A DNA stretch of 32,466 bases from Cyanophora paradoxa. Lineage: Eukaryota; Glaucocystophyceae; Cyanophorales; Cyanophoraceae. The notes beneath the pieces were generated by a model. It worked only from the letters and a program-made list of their open reading frames with translations, made no database searches and had not been told where the DNA came from. The translations under genes and the position numbers were made by a program. The stretch spans positions 1 through 32,466 of the forward strand of contig QPMI01000570.1 in assembly GCA_004431415.1 (NCBI GenBank). Reading direction: 5' to 3'. Positions 21,076 through 31,406 of this stretch are shown here, piece by piece (position 1 is the stretch's first letter; each line of letters starts with the position of its first letter).

Positions 21076-23801
21076 TCAGTCGTCAAGTACTATTTCGTCG
21101 ACGACCTCGAAAGGGTGGTAGCCGGCTCGTGACCGAGACATCTCTTCGACGAGGACGGTAATACGAAGCGCGAGCCGGGCGGATCGATCGAGGATGGCAG
21201 CGAGAGTCTCAGAGGCGCCATGGCTGCCGCGTGCACCGCCTTGACCGAATCCTCATCGGCCCACTGGATGATGTGAGAGGCACGGTTGCAGATGCTGGTG
21301 ACCGACCGGAGCCCTGCTGTATGTCGGCCACAAGGCCGCTGCGCTGAGACCGAGCAGCGAGAAATGCCTGGAAGTGGCCGGCCACCGCGCGCGTCACAGT
21401 GACAACTCCAGCGACCGATGGCGTGTCGTAGAAGACCTCGGCGAGACTGTTGGACGCACCGAACGCTGCAGCAGCTGCAGAAGCTGCATACAGTGGAATA
21501 CGGCGGGAGGACAAGAGGAGGCCACCGACAAGCCCGAGAGCGGCAAGCCGAGGGCAGTTGCGGGCGACTTGTGCTATAGAGCTGACCAGAATGCCGTGCA
21601 CTTCAGGCGCGGGGCCGCTATAGGAATCACGAGGCGCTCGAGGGTGTCCGATGAGAGGCGCATAGCAAAGTCCGATACGAGACGCGTATTGTACTTGTGA
21701 TCGAAGATGCGATGAGCAGAAAGGTCGAGGGATACAAGATATTTGAGATTGTGGATGAGGTCGGCGACGTGGATGAGTTTCTCGGGCAGCACGGGGCTGC
21801 GCAGAACCTCGAGGGACCACGGTAGGTAGTTAACATCTATGCACCCGCCGGGTACTGACGGGATCGAGTTCTCAAAGTGAGTAATGTGATTCTGCAGATG
21901 GTCGTCCATCCACTCAAAATCAAACAGACTGCGGAGATTGACACGCATGGTTGACGGGGCCGCCACTGCCGGCGACGGCACCACGTGCGTGCGCGAAGCC
22001 CATGACTCGTAATCACCAAAGATGTCGAAGCTGACCATCGGAGAGTCGCACTCAAATGTGATCTCGACGGGCGCTCGCAACAACGGAGGTATGAAGTACA
22101 GCCCCTCGTGTGCATGACCCACGGGAAGGGACCCTCGGACGATAACCGACCGAGCATCGAGCCGCGACTCGACGAAGTGACAGCTGTTGGTTGCGCACTG
22201 GTACGCAATGGCGCCCGTAGATATCTCGAGCCGGTCAAGGAAGAACGGACCAAGGGACCAGCCTCCGAATCTGCGACGAGTGCATGTGATTAAAATGCAG
22301 GATCACTTGTAAAAGTAGAACAGGAGTAAATTTCGCTGTTGCTTCAAAGATACCAGCGATGAGACGGCGAACCTATCAACATAGCAGGAGCGGGGGGCAG
22401 TGGTGCCAGGCAGCGGCAAAGGCTTGAAATGCAGAGCGTCCAGGCCTTCGAGCTCATTGGATGCCAGATCATCAAAGACGAGCACCTTGGCCGACGTGTT
22501 CTTGGCGACGACGTACCATTTGCCGTGCACGGGGCGCGCGTTCCCCGGGTGGGCGGCGCTAGTGGACAGGGCGAGTGACCACTGATCTGCCGGGATGGCT
22601 GCTGGCCCATCGAAATCGGAAGGCCGAAAAGATTCGTTGACGATAACGTCCAAGAACTTCGCGATGTACGGATGCCGACGGGGCGGGACGTCGAAGATGC
22701 GCGATACGACGCGGAGTAGGCTGCTCTTGCCAGAGAGGAGGTGGTGGACCCAGCGACCGAGGAAGGCAAGAATAGGCGCGGTGTGCTGTTCACTAGAAAG
22801 GGGCTCCGCAGGGTTGACGTAGCCGACGTCGCGGAGCGCCGCGTCGAGGTCGAGAACGACGCCGCGCTTCCCGTGATAAGGGACCACGGACGACGACGAC
22901 ATGAAAATACTGCGGGCCCGCCGATGCGTGTGTGCGAACGCCACAGCCGAACGGGGGTCTGATCCGAGGTGACGCATGATTTCGGCCATCACCAGGTCTG
23001 GGAGCCCGTCCAGAGGAGAGAACCTGGAACGGATAGTGGTCGTGTGATAATCAGTCCGTACGCGCTCAGCGGCCGGAGGTGGTCGGGTGCGGGGCGCTGG
23101 AGGCATAGGGTGGGGTAGAAGCAAAGAGTGCAGTCTGGAAGCGTGGGGCCTGGGCTTGAGGGTGACGGGGAGTTGAAGGGGGGCGGCCGGGACGAGGAGC
23201 TGGAGGGCAGCAAGGGGAAGGGGGTCTGGGTGCGGCAGAGCAGGTTGATGGAAGACTCGGCCCGGGGCGGGGCGAGCAAAGACGACGGGGGCGAACAGCG
23301 GAGCACAGGGAGGGTTTGAAAGGCCCATTTGGAGTTTCGGTGAGGGCTTTAAACTAATATTCGAAGTACAGTCCAACAGTGCGCACGTGCACGGCTCCGC
23401 GGCCGCCGGAGCGACATCCGGATCCGCCGGGAAGACTCTCGCTGGATCTTCAGAAGGAGGACACGCCGTGCCAGACGTAGAAGCAGATACAGGGGCATCA
23501 GCTGAAGAGAACTGCTGAGCGATGAGCACAGCCGAATTTCGGACAACCGTCTAGCTGCATGCGCCATGCTAGCTGGATGCACGTGCGCACCCAATCGGCA
23601 AATCCGGAGGTGATGCAGCTGCTCCTGCAGATGGGGCATCTGTGGCTCACCTAAACGCAGCTGCAGATCCATGGGGGACAGAATAAAGGGGCGGACCGGG
23701 CAAGCTGTTCGTAGTGCGATTCGCAGGTCGACCACGCTTTGAGGGAGGCCTGCGAGCGAGATTGTGCAGCGTGTCGAGACGGACTGAGCGGTAGGGCGCA
23801 T
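21076..23801 (-). CDS. large F-box protein with a long variable C-terminal region
   Basis: This is probably a substrate receptor of an SCF-type ubiquitin ligase. The first ATG of the open region is at 23801. After a Leu-rich start and a Pro/Ala-rich spacer of about 150 residues comes an F-box-like motif, FSPLDGLPDLVMAEIMRHL (near 23.03-22.98 kb), followed by the usual SAVAFAHTHRRARSIF helix. The rest (GKRGVVLDLDAALRD, DIFGDYESWASRTHVV, LHVADL-type Leu-rich stretches, then CPRLAALGLVGGLLL) suggests degenerate LRR-like or helical repeats. The end, TVLVEEMSRSRAGYHPF, stops at 21076. One intron of only 36 bp (22306-22271, GTGATC...CGCAG) keeps phase. Single missing bases are needed near 23535, 21612, 21310 and 21216. 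The 1.2-kb central exon has no such break. The F-box call is fair; the substrate is unknown. Confidence 0.65.
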
Positions 23802-24831
23802 GGCGGGGCGCGCAGCGTGCAGCGCACCCTACGGGGACGCGAACATCGGCGATGGATTTGCTTCAACGTCCGTCGACTCCGTAGACTTCGGTTTGCAATG
23901 GCGGGCCTGCGGCAACGAGAGTAGACAAAGTACATGAGTGCGTGCGGAACAAGACGAACAGGCCCGATTCAGGCGCGCGGGCACCGAGTCTTCACCATGA
24001 CCGCGCGTCCGATGGCTACAGGTGAGAACGGCCGGGCGACGGCAGATTTTTGTAATATGCCGATCAGCCGCAGAGGAGGCCTGATTAGCACGGGGGGGTA
24101 TCATTAAGGCGGCAAAACTGGCAATAGAAACCGGCTGCGATCCGGCGGCGAAACAGCCGTAGGGAGAGCAGACCCACCTGTTAAATTGGACGGGTACGTG
24201 CGGCCAGGTAGACATGAGCCGCCGATGATCTGCAGATTCGTGCACAGTCGCTGACCTGGCTGTAAGCGCGACGGCGAAGCGCGAGCTCGGCGCCTGCAAT
24301 AAAACTACATGGAAGGATGCGGTGCTACATCTGGTGACCCCCAGGGTGCGGGCTGTCACACGCACGACCGGCGAAAGCGCGCGCCGCTGTCAGAGGAAAA
24401 TTAATTCGGTGCACAAACAGAGTACACGATTGACACGGAAGATCACAAGTTCCCTTCGGAAGTCCCAGTGATGCGGGAGAGCACTTCGCGCGCAGCGCCG
24501 ACTTCCGAACTTGGCACAACGGACAATACGGTGACTGTGTACGTTCATATATGGCTTCCGAATAACAAACATTCACTTATAATAATGCTCAGGATCGAAG
24601 AAGCACGAGAAAGCATCGATAATTCAAATCCATCGCCAAGCCACGTGACGACCTCGGACGACAATTCTGGTGGGTATATACCCTATAAATCAGAAGTCAT
24701 GTGGATATGGTGCACTAAACCAAATTGTCATGTCAGCCCCGCCCCGAATTCTGCAGCGGCGGCTACTTATATAATAAAATATATTTGACATGACAGAAAG
24801 CACCGCAGCCCCCTAATCAACAGTCCTATAG
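23802..24831. other. intergenic or upstream region, no confident gene
   Basis: Frames at 23829-24365 and 24325-24576 (minus) and 24468-24788 (plus) are open but have no recognisable domain or convincing splice structure. Further 5' exons of the F-box gene cannot be excluded. A CTATAAATC word occurs at about 24681. Confidence 0.4.
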
Positions 24832-25589
24832 CTAGTAGTCTTCAGACGAATCATATCCACATACATGGTCATCGTAGCAGTCCATTTCATTGCAGCAGAG
24901 ACGATTGCAGATTTCGCCGCGGTCCTTGCCGTGTGTAAGGTCCTCTCCTGGCGCTGCTGGTGGTGCATGTCTCTCATTCCTGGCACGAGGATCGCCGTAT
25001 CCCCGATAATGAATGTTCCGCTTCAGAATCCGCCGACAGCGTATAACTGTGTGATTGGGGCAGAAGGTTGTGACAAAGAAGTAATCAAGCGCGCCCATGC
25101 GGGCATGAGCCCATGTTCGATCGGTACAGACATCGCATTTTATCATCTCGCTGCTATGTTCCTCACAGTAGAGGCTGCACAACAAGGGCGTCAGCTCCCG
25201 TCAGATATGTTGGTTTTGTGAGTAGGGTTGCAATTGAACACTTAAACGTCAGATATACACCACGCGAACCTGCCACAATCTTCCGATGAGCAACGGTATA
25301 CCGTATGCTGACGACCGCAAGTACTGGCCATGGAGGGTTCGTGCAAGTCGTCATTGCAGAAAAGAATAGGACAGCCAGTGACGGATGAACACTGAGCAAG
25401 CCGGCACGTTCGTGCGGGTTCGAGCGGGCATGGGCCGTGCATACCGTCGATGGCAGGGCACGGTCCGTACGCATGTGCACACGCGACGGCAATCTCATCC
25501 CCGGAACACGCTGCAGTCGAAGTAGGAGGTGGAACGGCTTCAGCTGACGGCACCATTACTATATGCTGGATCGAAATAACGTACCCCAA
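24832..25589 (-). CDS. cysteine-rich, probable zinc-binding protein
   Basis: I do not recognise the family. Two exons join across a 95-bp intron, 25269-25175 (GT...AG). This turns ...CSSEDCG into ...CGSLYCEEHSSEMIKCDVC without a frame change. The joined protein has many Cys/His pairs: CPLEPARTC, CSSVTGCPILFC, CGRQH, CSSEDCG, YCEEH, CDVC, FCPNH, CNRLCCNEMDC and a final CGYDSSEDY. The spacing suggests two or three small metal-binding modules, of the kind found in RING- or PHD-like or plain Cys-rich proteins, but no canonical RING order is seen. The start at ATG 25589 is the first in frame and may not be the true one. The length, about 220 residues, is small. Its role is unknown. Confidence 0.55.
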
Positions 25590-26467
25590 ACGGGTACCCT
25601 AGTCGCTTCATGGCTCAGATCCATACATGACCCAGGCTCCATGCATCTACTTAAGCTTGCCTGCGAGCATGCCGGGCTTGCCGCCCGCTCTTCCTCCGCC
25701 TAGCCCCCGCCCTTGCCCTTTGCCCCCCCTGCCCCGGCCCCCGCCCCCTCCTCCCCCACCGCCGCCGCATCCTCATCGTCCGCGGTCCTTGCCGCGCGGA
25801 TATGAGAATAGCGTACATACACATAGCGGGATGCAGACCTGGATTAATCAGTCGTCGAGTACTACCACATCCAATTTCAAAAGGGCTATATAGTCCCAGG
25901 GGGGCTTGACATATACTTGCACATCGCGCCTTAAAAGCTTGTATAGATAATCACATGATGTGCCATGAGGAGAGTGTACAACTGAAGAGAGGGTACAAAT
26001 TGCATCACGGGAATGGCACAAGTCACGCAGGAGGCAATAAACAAGTACGTGTGTACTGAACTAGCGACCGATAGTTCAAGCAGTTGATATATCTGAAGCG
26101 TAAAGGATGTCAAGTGCGTGGATATGCGAATCACGTAGATACACATAGCCGGGCGCCATTAGAACTGTAGAACCATTAGAAATTTGAAAAACATGCGCAA
26201 CGATCAACACGTACATGATGGGACTCGCACTGAGAGATAGAACTCGACACAGGCGGCATCCAGCAGGTACAGTTTACACCTGCAGCGATACACCAGGTCA
26301 TTAGCATTTAGACCGCATCAGAGCGGACCCGGAAACACGAGCATGCGCACGGAGCAAGAGCACCAGGCGCGCAGAGCGCTCACACGACGACTGAACGGTA
26401 GTAGGACCAGGGCGCAGGCGTCTGGCGGGCAACGATGGCAATGCAAAGAAGTCAGCAGCAGGCCAGC
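25590..26467. other. gene-poor stretch with a C-rich tract
   Basis: A strand-biased pyrimidine tract occupies about 25680-25790 (runs of CCCCC with CCGCC and CTCC). It would be a G-quadruplex-prone purine tract on the minus strand. No gene is supported in this interval. Confidence 0.5.
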
Positions 26468-26684
26468 GCATATAACAAGCAGGACAACAGTGGCAGGGCA
26501 GCGCGTACAGCGGTCCGGTCTAGATCCGACAGGCAGCGATGGCCTGAAGTACAAAAGCAAAGGAGGACTTGCGGCCTGAATGCGCCGCACACCGAGAGAG
26601 GCTGGACGCGACCAGGGTGCGGTTGTGAGCGAAGCGGAGCATATAACGAGTCGGGCGCCAAAGACAGGGCGGCACGTACAACGG
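26468..26684. repeat. diverged direct duplication, 171 bp apart
   Basis: A 46-bp segment starting GCATATAACAAG at 26468 recurs as GCATATAACGAG at 26639 with 12 differences, nine of them transitions. Common words include CAGGGC and CGTACA. Both copies sit in a plus-strand frame rich in Arg, Ala and Ser that shows no domain. Confidence 0.55.
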
Positions 26685-26769
26685 AACGACGGGAGCTCCA
26701 GCTAGGGCGACACCAGCACGGCCGCCGGGCCAATTCCGAAAAGTGGAACGAGGACGCTAACAACAGCTA

Positions 26770-27199
26770 AGATGCAGCGGCCGCAATGCCAGGACGTGCG
26801 GCCAGAAGGGTATACGCAACACCACATAACCGGGTACACCAACGCCAAGTAGTCGATCGCGAGCGATCGCGAACGTCCGACGTCGACGTCGACTGCCGAT
26901 CGAGACAAGTCAACTAGGACCCCAAGCAAAGACCCGATCTCGGAGACTTCAAAAATCATGTACCCCCAGAATCTCATAACAATAGTACATAGGTCGCAGA
27001 GCTTTTAACAATGGGCCGTACAATTGCAGACCTTTACAACTCGAAAGTCCGACAGGTACTCCTTAAACGTCATTGGATGGAAGCAGGTACTACTCGATTG
27101 ACGGGTCACGAGTCGGCAGTATAGCCTCTGGTCTCTTCTTCCTTCGGTCAGAATTGAGACCGAGGCTGATACCGTACCCCACAAAGATCTGTTCCCCCG
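26770..27199. other. intergenic, no gene seen
   Basis: I see no coding signal, RNA gene or transposon end here. A short palindromic patch, GACGTCGACGTCGAC, near 26879 anticipates the palindrome-rich block that follows. Confidence 0.45.
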
Positions 27200-27830
27200 T
27201 GTCTTTGAACTGTATATGTGCGCGGCGCGGCGGCGCCGGCCGCGCGGGGCGCCGGCGCGGCGCCCCGGCGCCGGCCGCGGGATCAATATTAAAATTATTC
27301 AATGATTATCGATCCCGCGCGCGCCGGCCCCCGGGCCGGTGCCCCGCCGCGGCCGGCGCCCTACCAGTAGCTATAGGCCTATATATATATACCTCCCCCC
27401 CCCCTCTCCATCCGATGATCCCTCCCCCATCCCTCCCTATATATATATAGCTAGGCCGGCGCCTAGGCCTAGGCCTCCCGGAGTCCAGCCTGGCGATGGC
27501 AGCCGGCAGCCTCCGATGCAGCCTCATCATGCAGGCCTCGCGATCGCGATCGGGCGCCATGCCAGCCGGACCGCCGGCGCCGCCGCGCGCAGCACCCCGG
27601 CCCCGCGGCCGGATGCATATGGCCATATGCATATGCATGGGCCCCCGCGGCCGCGGCCGGCCGCGCGCGGCCCGGCCCGCGCGAGGCCTAGCTATATATA
27701 GGGGGCCGGGGCGGCGCCGGCTGCGGTCCGGATCCGTGCCGCGAGCCTTCAACTGCCAACGTTAGGGGCTGGAGTCGCCTCAAGGCTCTCGATCGCACAT
27801 GTACACTATAGCTAGGCACTGCGAGGCTCG
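27200..27830. repeat. block made mainly of short self-complementary words
   Basis: The sequence is dominated by palindromic 4-8-mers: GGCGCC, GCCGGC, CCGCGG, AGGCCT, CATATG, ATGCAT, GCATATGC, TATATATA, GATCGCGATC. Two long GC palindromic runs flank an AT core (AATATTAAAATTATTCAATG, about 27285-27304). TATATATA runs recur at about 27381, 27440 and 27693. Open frames on both strands reflect strand symmetry and are not called as genes. Confidence 0.7.
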
Positions 27831-27869
27831 CAATCGCGATCGCGATTCAAAAGATTCAGAAGCGGTCAT

Positions 27870-28642
27870 CTAGCTATAGATCTGTATCGTTACATCACGA
27901 TGCCGAGCGCTCACGGCATCCGGGAAGGGAGACTTTACATGCACTGTACAGGGGGGAACGCCCTCAGTTGAACGGTCGCGCGTTCGCGCGGAGGCGTCGT
28001 CACGGCCCTCCTCGGCGGCGGCGGCGCCAGCGATCTGAGGTGGGGCGTTCCGGTTGGGTTCAGTTTCAGTCGGGCGGGCGGAGTGGCTTGGAGGGGTGCA
28101 GCAGGGAGCGGGGGGCGGGGCCTCGCCTTCGGCGGACGCAGAGAGGCCCTGGACGCCACGGGTCCGAAAGGAAAGGAGAAAGGAGGCCCGGCGTCAGGCG
28201 CGAGCAGCGGGGCGGGCGGGCGGCGAGGCGGGGCGGGGCGGCGCGGGGCGAGAGGGGCGGCGGGGGGTACTGACCCAGACGCGGACGGTGTGGTCGTCCG
28301 AAGCCGACGCGAACATGTGCGGGTTCTTGGGGTTCCAGCTCACCTGAGCAGGCGTCGGCCGCGCATGGGACGGGCCGGGGAGGGCGACGCACGGCGTTGA
28401 CGGTGCCGGAGTGGCCCGGGAGGGCTTCGAGCAGGGCCCCGTTCTGCCGGTGCCATATGTACACCTGCGAGTCTGGCGGGAGGCGTCGGCGGGGTGCGCG
28501 GGGGCGCCGGGGCGGTGCCGCCGCGCCGCGCCGCGCCGCGCACCCTCGCTCCCCGAGATGACGAAGGCCTGGCCCGTGCCCCGAAGCAGCTCCGGATGAC
28601 GTAGCGCCCCTCTGCCCGCACGCCGCCGCGCCCCGTCGTGAG

Positions 28643-28675
<33 letters not shown>

Positions 28676-31357
28676 GGACCGGCGCACGCTTCTGCCCGCG
28701 GTACTTCTGGATGAGCTTTCGCTCCTTCAGGTCCCACGCGTGTATCTCCTGGACGTTGGCGTTCGGCCCCGCGTAAGTCTGGCACGCCGCCTGGGGGGGG
28801 GAGGATAGGGGGTCAGGGTCGGGCCCGCCCGGGGCGGGCGGGATCGAATCCGCGCGGCGGCGTTAGCAAAGCAGACGCGCGCCTGGTTGGATATGTTGAC
28901 GAGGAGGTGGCGCGAGTCGCTCGAGAGGCACAGGGACGTCGCCGAGGCGCCCTCCGCGATGCTGCCCCGGCGTCAGCCGCGGGGGAAGGAGGGCCGGTTT
29001 CTGTCTCTCTCTCTCTCCCCCCTGCTTGCCCCCCCCCCGGCCACCCTTCTACCCCCCCCCTCCCCGGGCCTCCCAGAGCTCGCCGCCCCTCTAACCCGTC
29101 CCCCCCCCCCCCCTCCCTTTCTAACCCCGTCTCCCGCCCCCCCCCGCCCCCTAACCCTGTCCCCCTAACCCCTGCCATTCCCCCACCCCCACCCCCCCGG
29201 GCGGCGCAGAAGCCCCCTTCCCCCTCCCTCCCCTCCCCTCCCCCTCTCTCCCTGTGCCCCTCTCTCCCGGCGATGCGGGGCGGCGCACAAGTCTCCCCGG
29301 GGCCCTCCAAGTCGTAGAGGCGTATCTTCTTCTCCGAGCAGATGGCACGATCTGCTTCCCGTCGTGGCTGCCCCCAGCAGGGATCAGAGAGGCGGCGCGG
29401 CGCGGCGCGGGGCGCGGGCGGGGCGCGGGCGGCGCCGGCGCGCCTCACGGCAGGTCGTTGATGCGGGCGCCGGTCCACTTCGAAGCTCGTTCCCGTCGAT
29501 GTCCTGCATGCGGCCCGGCTCGGCTTGGCGTGGGGCGCGCTGGGGCGGGCGCGCTGGGAGGGCGGGCGGGGGGATACCGTCAGGACGAGGAGCTGGTCGA
29601 GCCGCCCGTGACGAAGCGGCGGCTGTCAGGGAGCCACGAGCACGCCGTCACCGAGTCCGTGTGGCTCGAGAAGGTGCGCTTGCACGCCCCGGTCTGCCCG
29701 GCGAGTCGGTCGGCTGGGCGCGGCGCGGCGGCGGCGCGCGGACCCGCGTGTCCACAGCTTGACGGCGAAGTCGTTCCCGCAGGAAAGCAGCATCGTGTCG
29801 TCCGGGCTCCACGAGACGAACGAGAGCGCCTCCTGCCGTCCGGCCGGGCCCGTTCAGAAGAAGCGCGGGGCGCGGGGGCGCGGCGAGGGGCGCGCGGCGC
29901 GCCTGGTGGCCGCGCAGGGTGTGCAGCTGCCGGATCTCGTAGGAAGGCTGCGCCGCCGGGGTCGGCGGGGCCGGCGGCAGGAACGAGCGAGGGGGCGCAC
30001 CGAGTCGAGGTCGACCTCCCACACAATGACGGTCGTGTCCTTCGATGCGGAGGCGAGGTGGCGCCCGTCGTGCGAGAATGTACGAACCACACCTCGTCCG
30101 TGTGCGCCTCCAGCGTCTGCCGCGTCTCACGCGGTATCAAGTCCCTGCGCGCCGCGCCGCGCCCGGTCAGCGGCGGGCGGGCGCGGCGGGTCCCCGGGGC
30201 GCCCGACGCGCCGCGAGCACGTGTGGTCCTCGAAGAGCGACGGCATCTCCTCCCGCGTGTTATGGTACATGCAGGTGCTGATCTGCTGGTTCACGGCCTG
30301 CGCCAGGAGCACCTCGAGGCGATCCTCGGGCAGCAGGAGCGTCGGCGAGATGAACACTGCGCCGCGCGCGTCGGCAGGCGGCGGCGCACGTCACTGGGCG
30401 AGCGCGCGTCACTGGGCGAGCGCGCACTCTGCAGGCTGCGCAGAAGCTGCCTGCGCGACTCGCCCGCGGCGCCGTCCCAGTGCGCCCGCTTGTACAGGTC
30501 GGCGGTGTCCCCGCACATGATGAAGCTGCGGGGCGTGCAAAAGAAATCTGAGGAGCGCAGAAGAAAGAGGGCGCGAAGGGAATTCTTCAGCTAACAACAA
30601 CGCGCCTCGTCAGCGTGTGCAGCCGCTTGGGGTCAGGCCGCGACGTGGCCAGCTCTGTCCGCAGGCACTGCAGGGCCTCCTGCACCTTTCGCTGCTCCAG
30701 GAGCTCGAGGTACTTTTGCTGGTAGATGAGAAAACGAATGGACTGCGACGCGCGCGGAAAGCGGCGCGTCGGTGCAAGCGGGCGGGCGCGGCGGGGACGG
30801 CGCAGCACCTGCAGGTCGTCCTCCGAGTCTACGTGGCAGTTTCCGGCATCAACGTGTCGACCTGCACAGGATACGCGCTCAGCTCGCGCTCCAAGGCGTC
30901 GGCGCAGCGGAGTTCGCGCACCAGCGCCCAGTCACCCTGCAGAATACCATTCCGAAACCTGGCGACGGCGGGGGTTGCAGGAGAATTCAGATTCACTTTC
31001 CAACCGCTCGGCGGATTCACTAGGCGCGGATGAGCGAAGGCGACTGCACGCGAAGAGCAGCGCGCTCGACACAAACGGCGGACCTGTAACCGAGGCTGTG
31101 CAGCTCCTGTATCATGAGACGAACGAGCTCCGTTCTCTTGAATCCATCTTCGTCGTTCCCGCTGCCTCCTTGGCGCTGGGCTTGGCCGACCCATTGCTCG
31201 CCTCGGCCGGCGAAGGTGGCTGGGGACGCTCAGTCCCCATCTCTAATCTCTGCCGCTTCTGTGGCCGATCGTCTTCCAGGGCGCTCGTTCGTGGTAGTCG
31301 GCTGCAAGGGGGGTAGTGGCGGGAAACGTTTCGTGAAACTCGGGCCAGCAATTGCAT
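27870..31357 (-). CDS. WDR26: WDR26/GID7-type WD40 protein of the CTLH ubiquitin ligase
   Basis: WDR26 (GID7 in yeast) is a substrate-recruiting subunit of the GID/CTLH E3 ligase. The order LisH, CTLH, WD40 is complete: LisH ELVRLMIQELHSLGY then ESAERLESESEF; CTLH RFRNGILQGDW, YQQKYLELLEQRKVQEALQ and HTLTSFIMCGD; the family signature LLAQAVNQQISTCMYHNT; then blades with SHDGRHLASASKDTTVIVWE, SWSPDDTMLLSCGNDFAVKL, DGKQIV...KKIRLYDLE, DSRHLLVNISNQ, HAWDLKERKLIQKYRGQK, VYIWHRQNGALLEALPGHSG and SASDDHTVRVW. Exons: 31357-31084, 31019-30809, 30742-30606, 30525-30428, 30356-30212, 30144-30001, 29947-29903, 29832-29744, 29693-29578, 29503-29449, 29367-29304, 28961-28883, 28748-28688, 28611-28544, 28472-28393, 28343-28275, and possibly 28148-27870. 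The exon 11-12 junction does not keep phase as drawn. ATG 31240 is an alternative start. About eight single bases look missing. Confidence 0.88.
28645..28674. repeat. G30 homopolymer inside a WDR26 intron
   Basis: Thirty consecutive G on the plus strand (C on the coding strand) lie in the intron between the exons ending at 28688 and starting at 28611. Its length in the assembly is unlikely to be exact. Confidence 0.9.
28990..29262. repeat. C-rich intronic tract with CTAACCC motifs
   Basis: Within the long WDR26 intron (29303-28962), runs of 7-14 C alternate with CTAACCCGTCC-type words at about 29092, 29122, 29150 and 29164, and a CTCTCTCTCTCT run at about 29006. The coding strand is therefore extremely G-rich. 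Confidence 0.8.
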
Positions 31358-31406
31358 GCAAGACCCAGCCTAGCTAGCTGAGCTCGGCGAGCGCACCCAC
31401 CGCACC
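31358..31406. promoter_or_regulatory. short divergent promoter between WDR26 and the F-box gene
   Basis: Only 49 bp separate the start codon used for WDR26 (31357, minus) from the ATG of the F-box gene (31407, plus), or 166 bp if WDR26 starts at 31240. The stretch contains CCTAGCTAGCTGAGCTC but no TATA box. The two genes almost certainly share a promoter region; which factors bind is unknown. Confidence 0.5.

Noticed and set aside
27306-27752. Open frames on both strands in the palindromic block
   Set aside because: Strand-symmetric GC words keep all frames open; there are no domains or splice signals.
29254-30594. A 446-codon plus-strand frame
   Set aside because: It is the antisense shadow of the well-supported WDR26 exons on the minus strand, where GC-rich codon use keeps the opposite strand open.
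27870-31357. WDR26 as a processed or decayed pseudogene
   Set aside because: Introns with proper acceptors and phases are retained and all family motifs survive. The breaks are nearly all single missing bases, more consistent with sequence error, though not proven.
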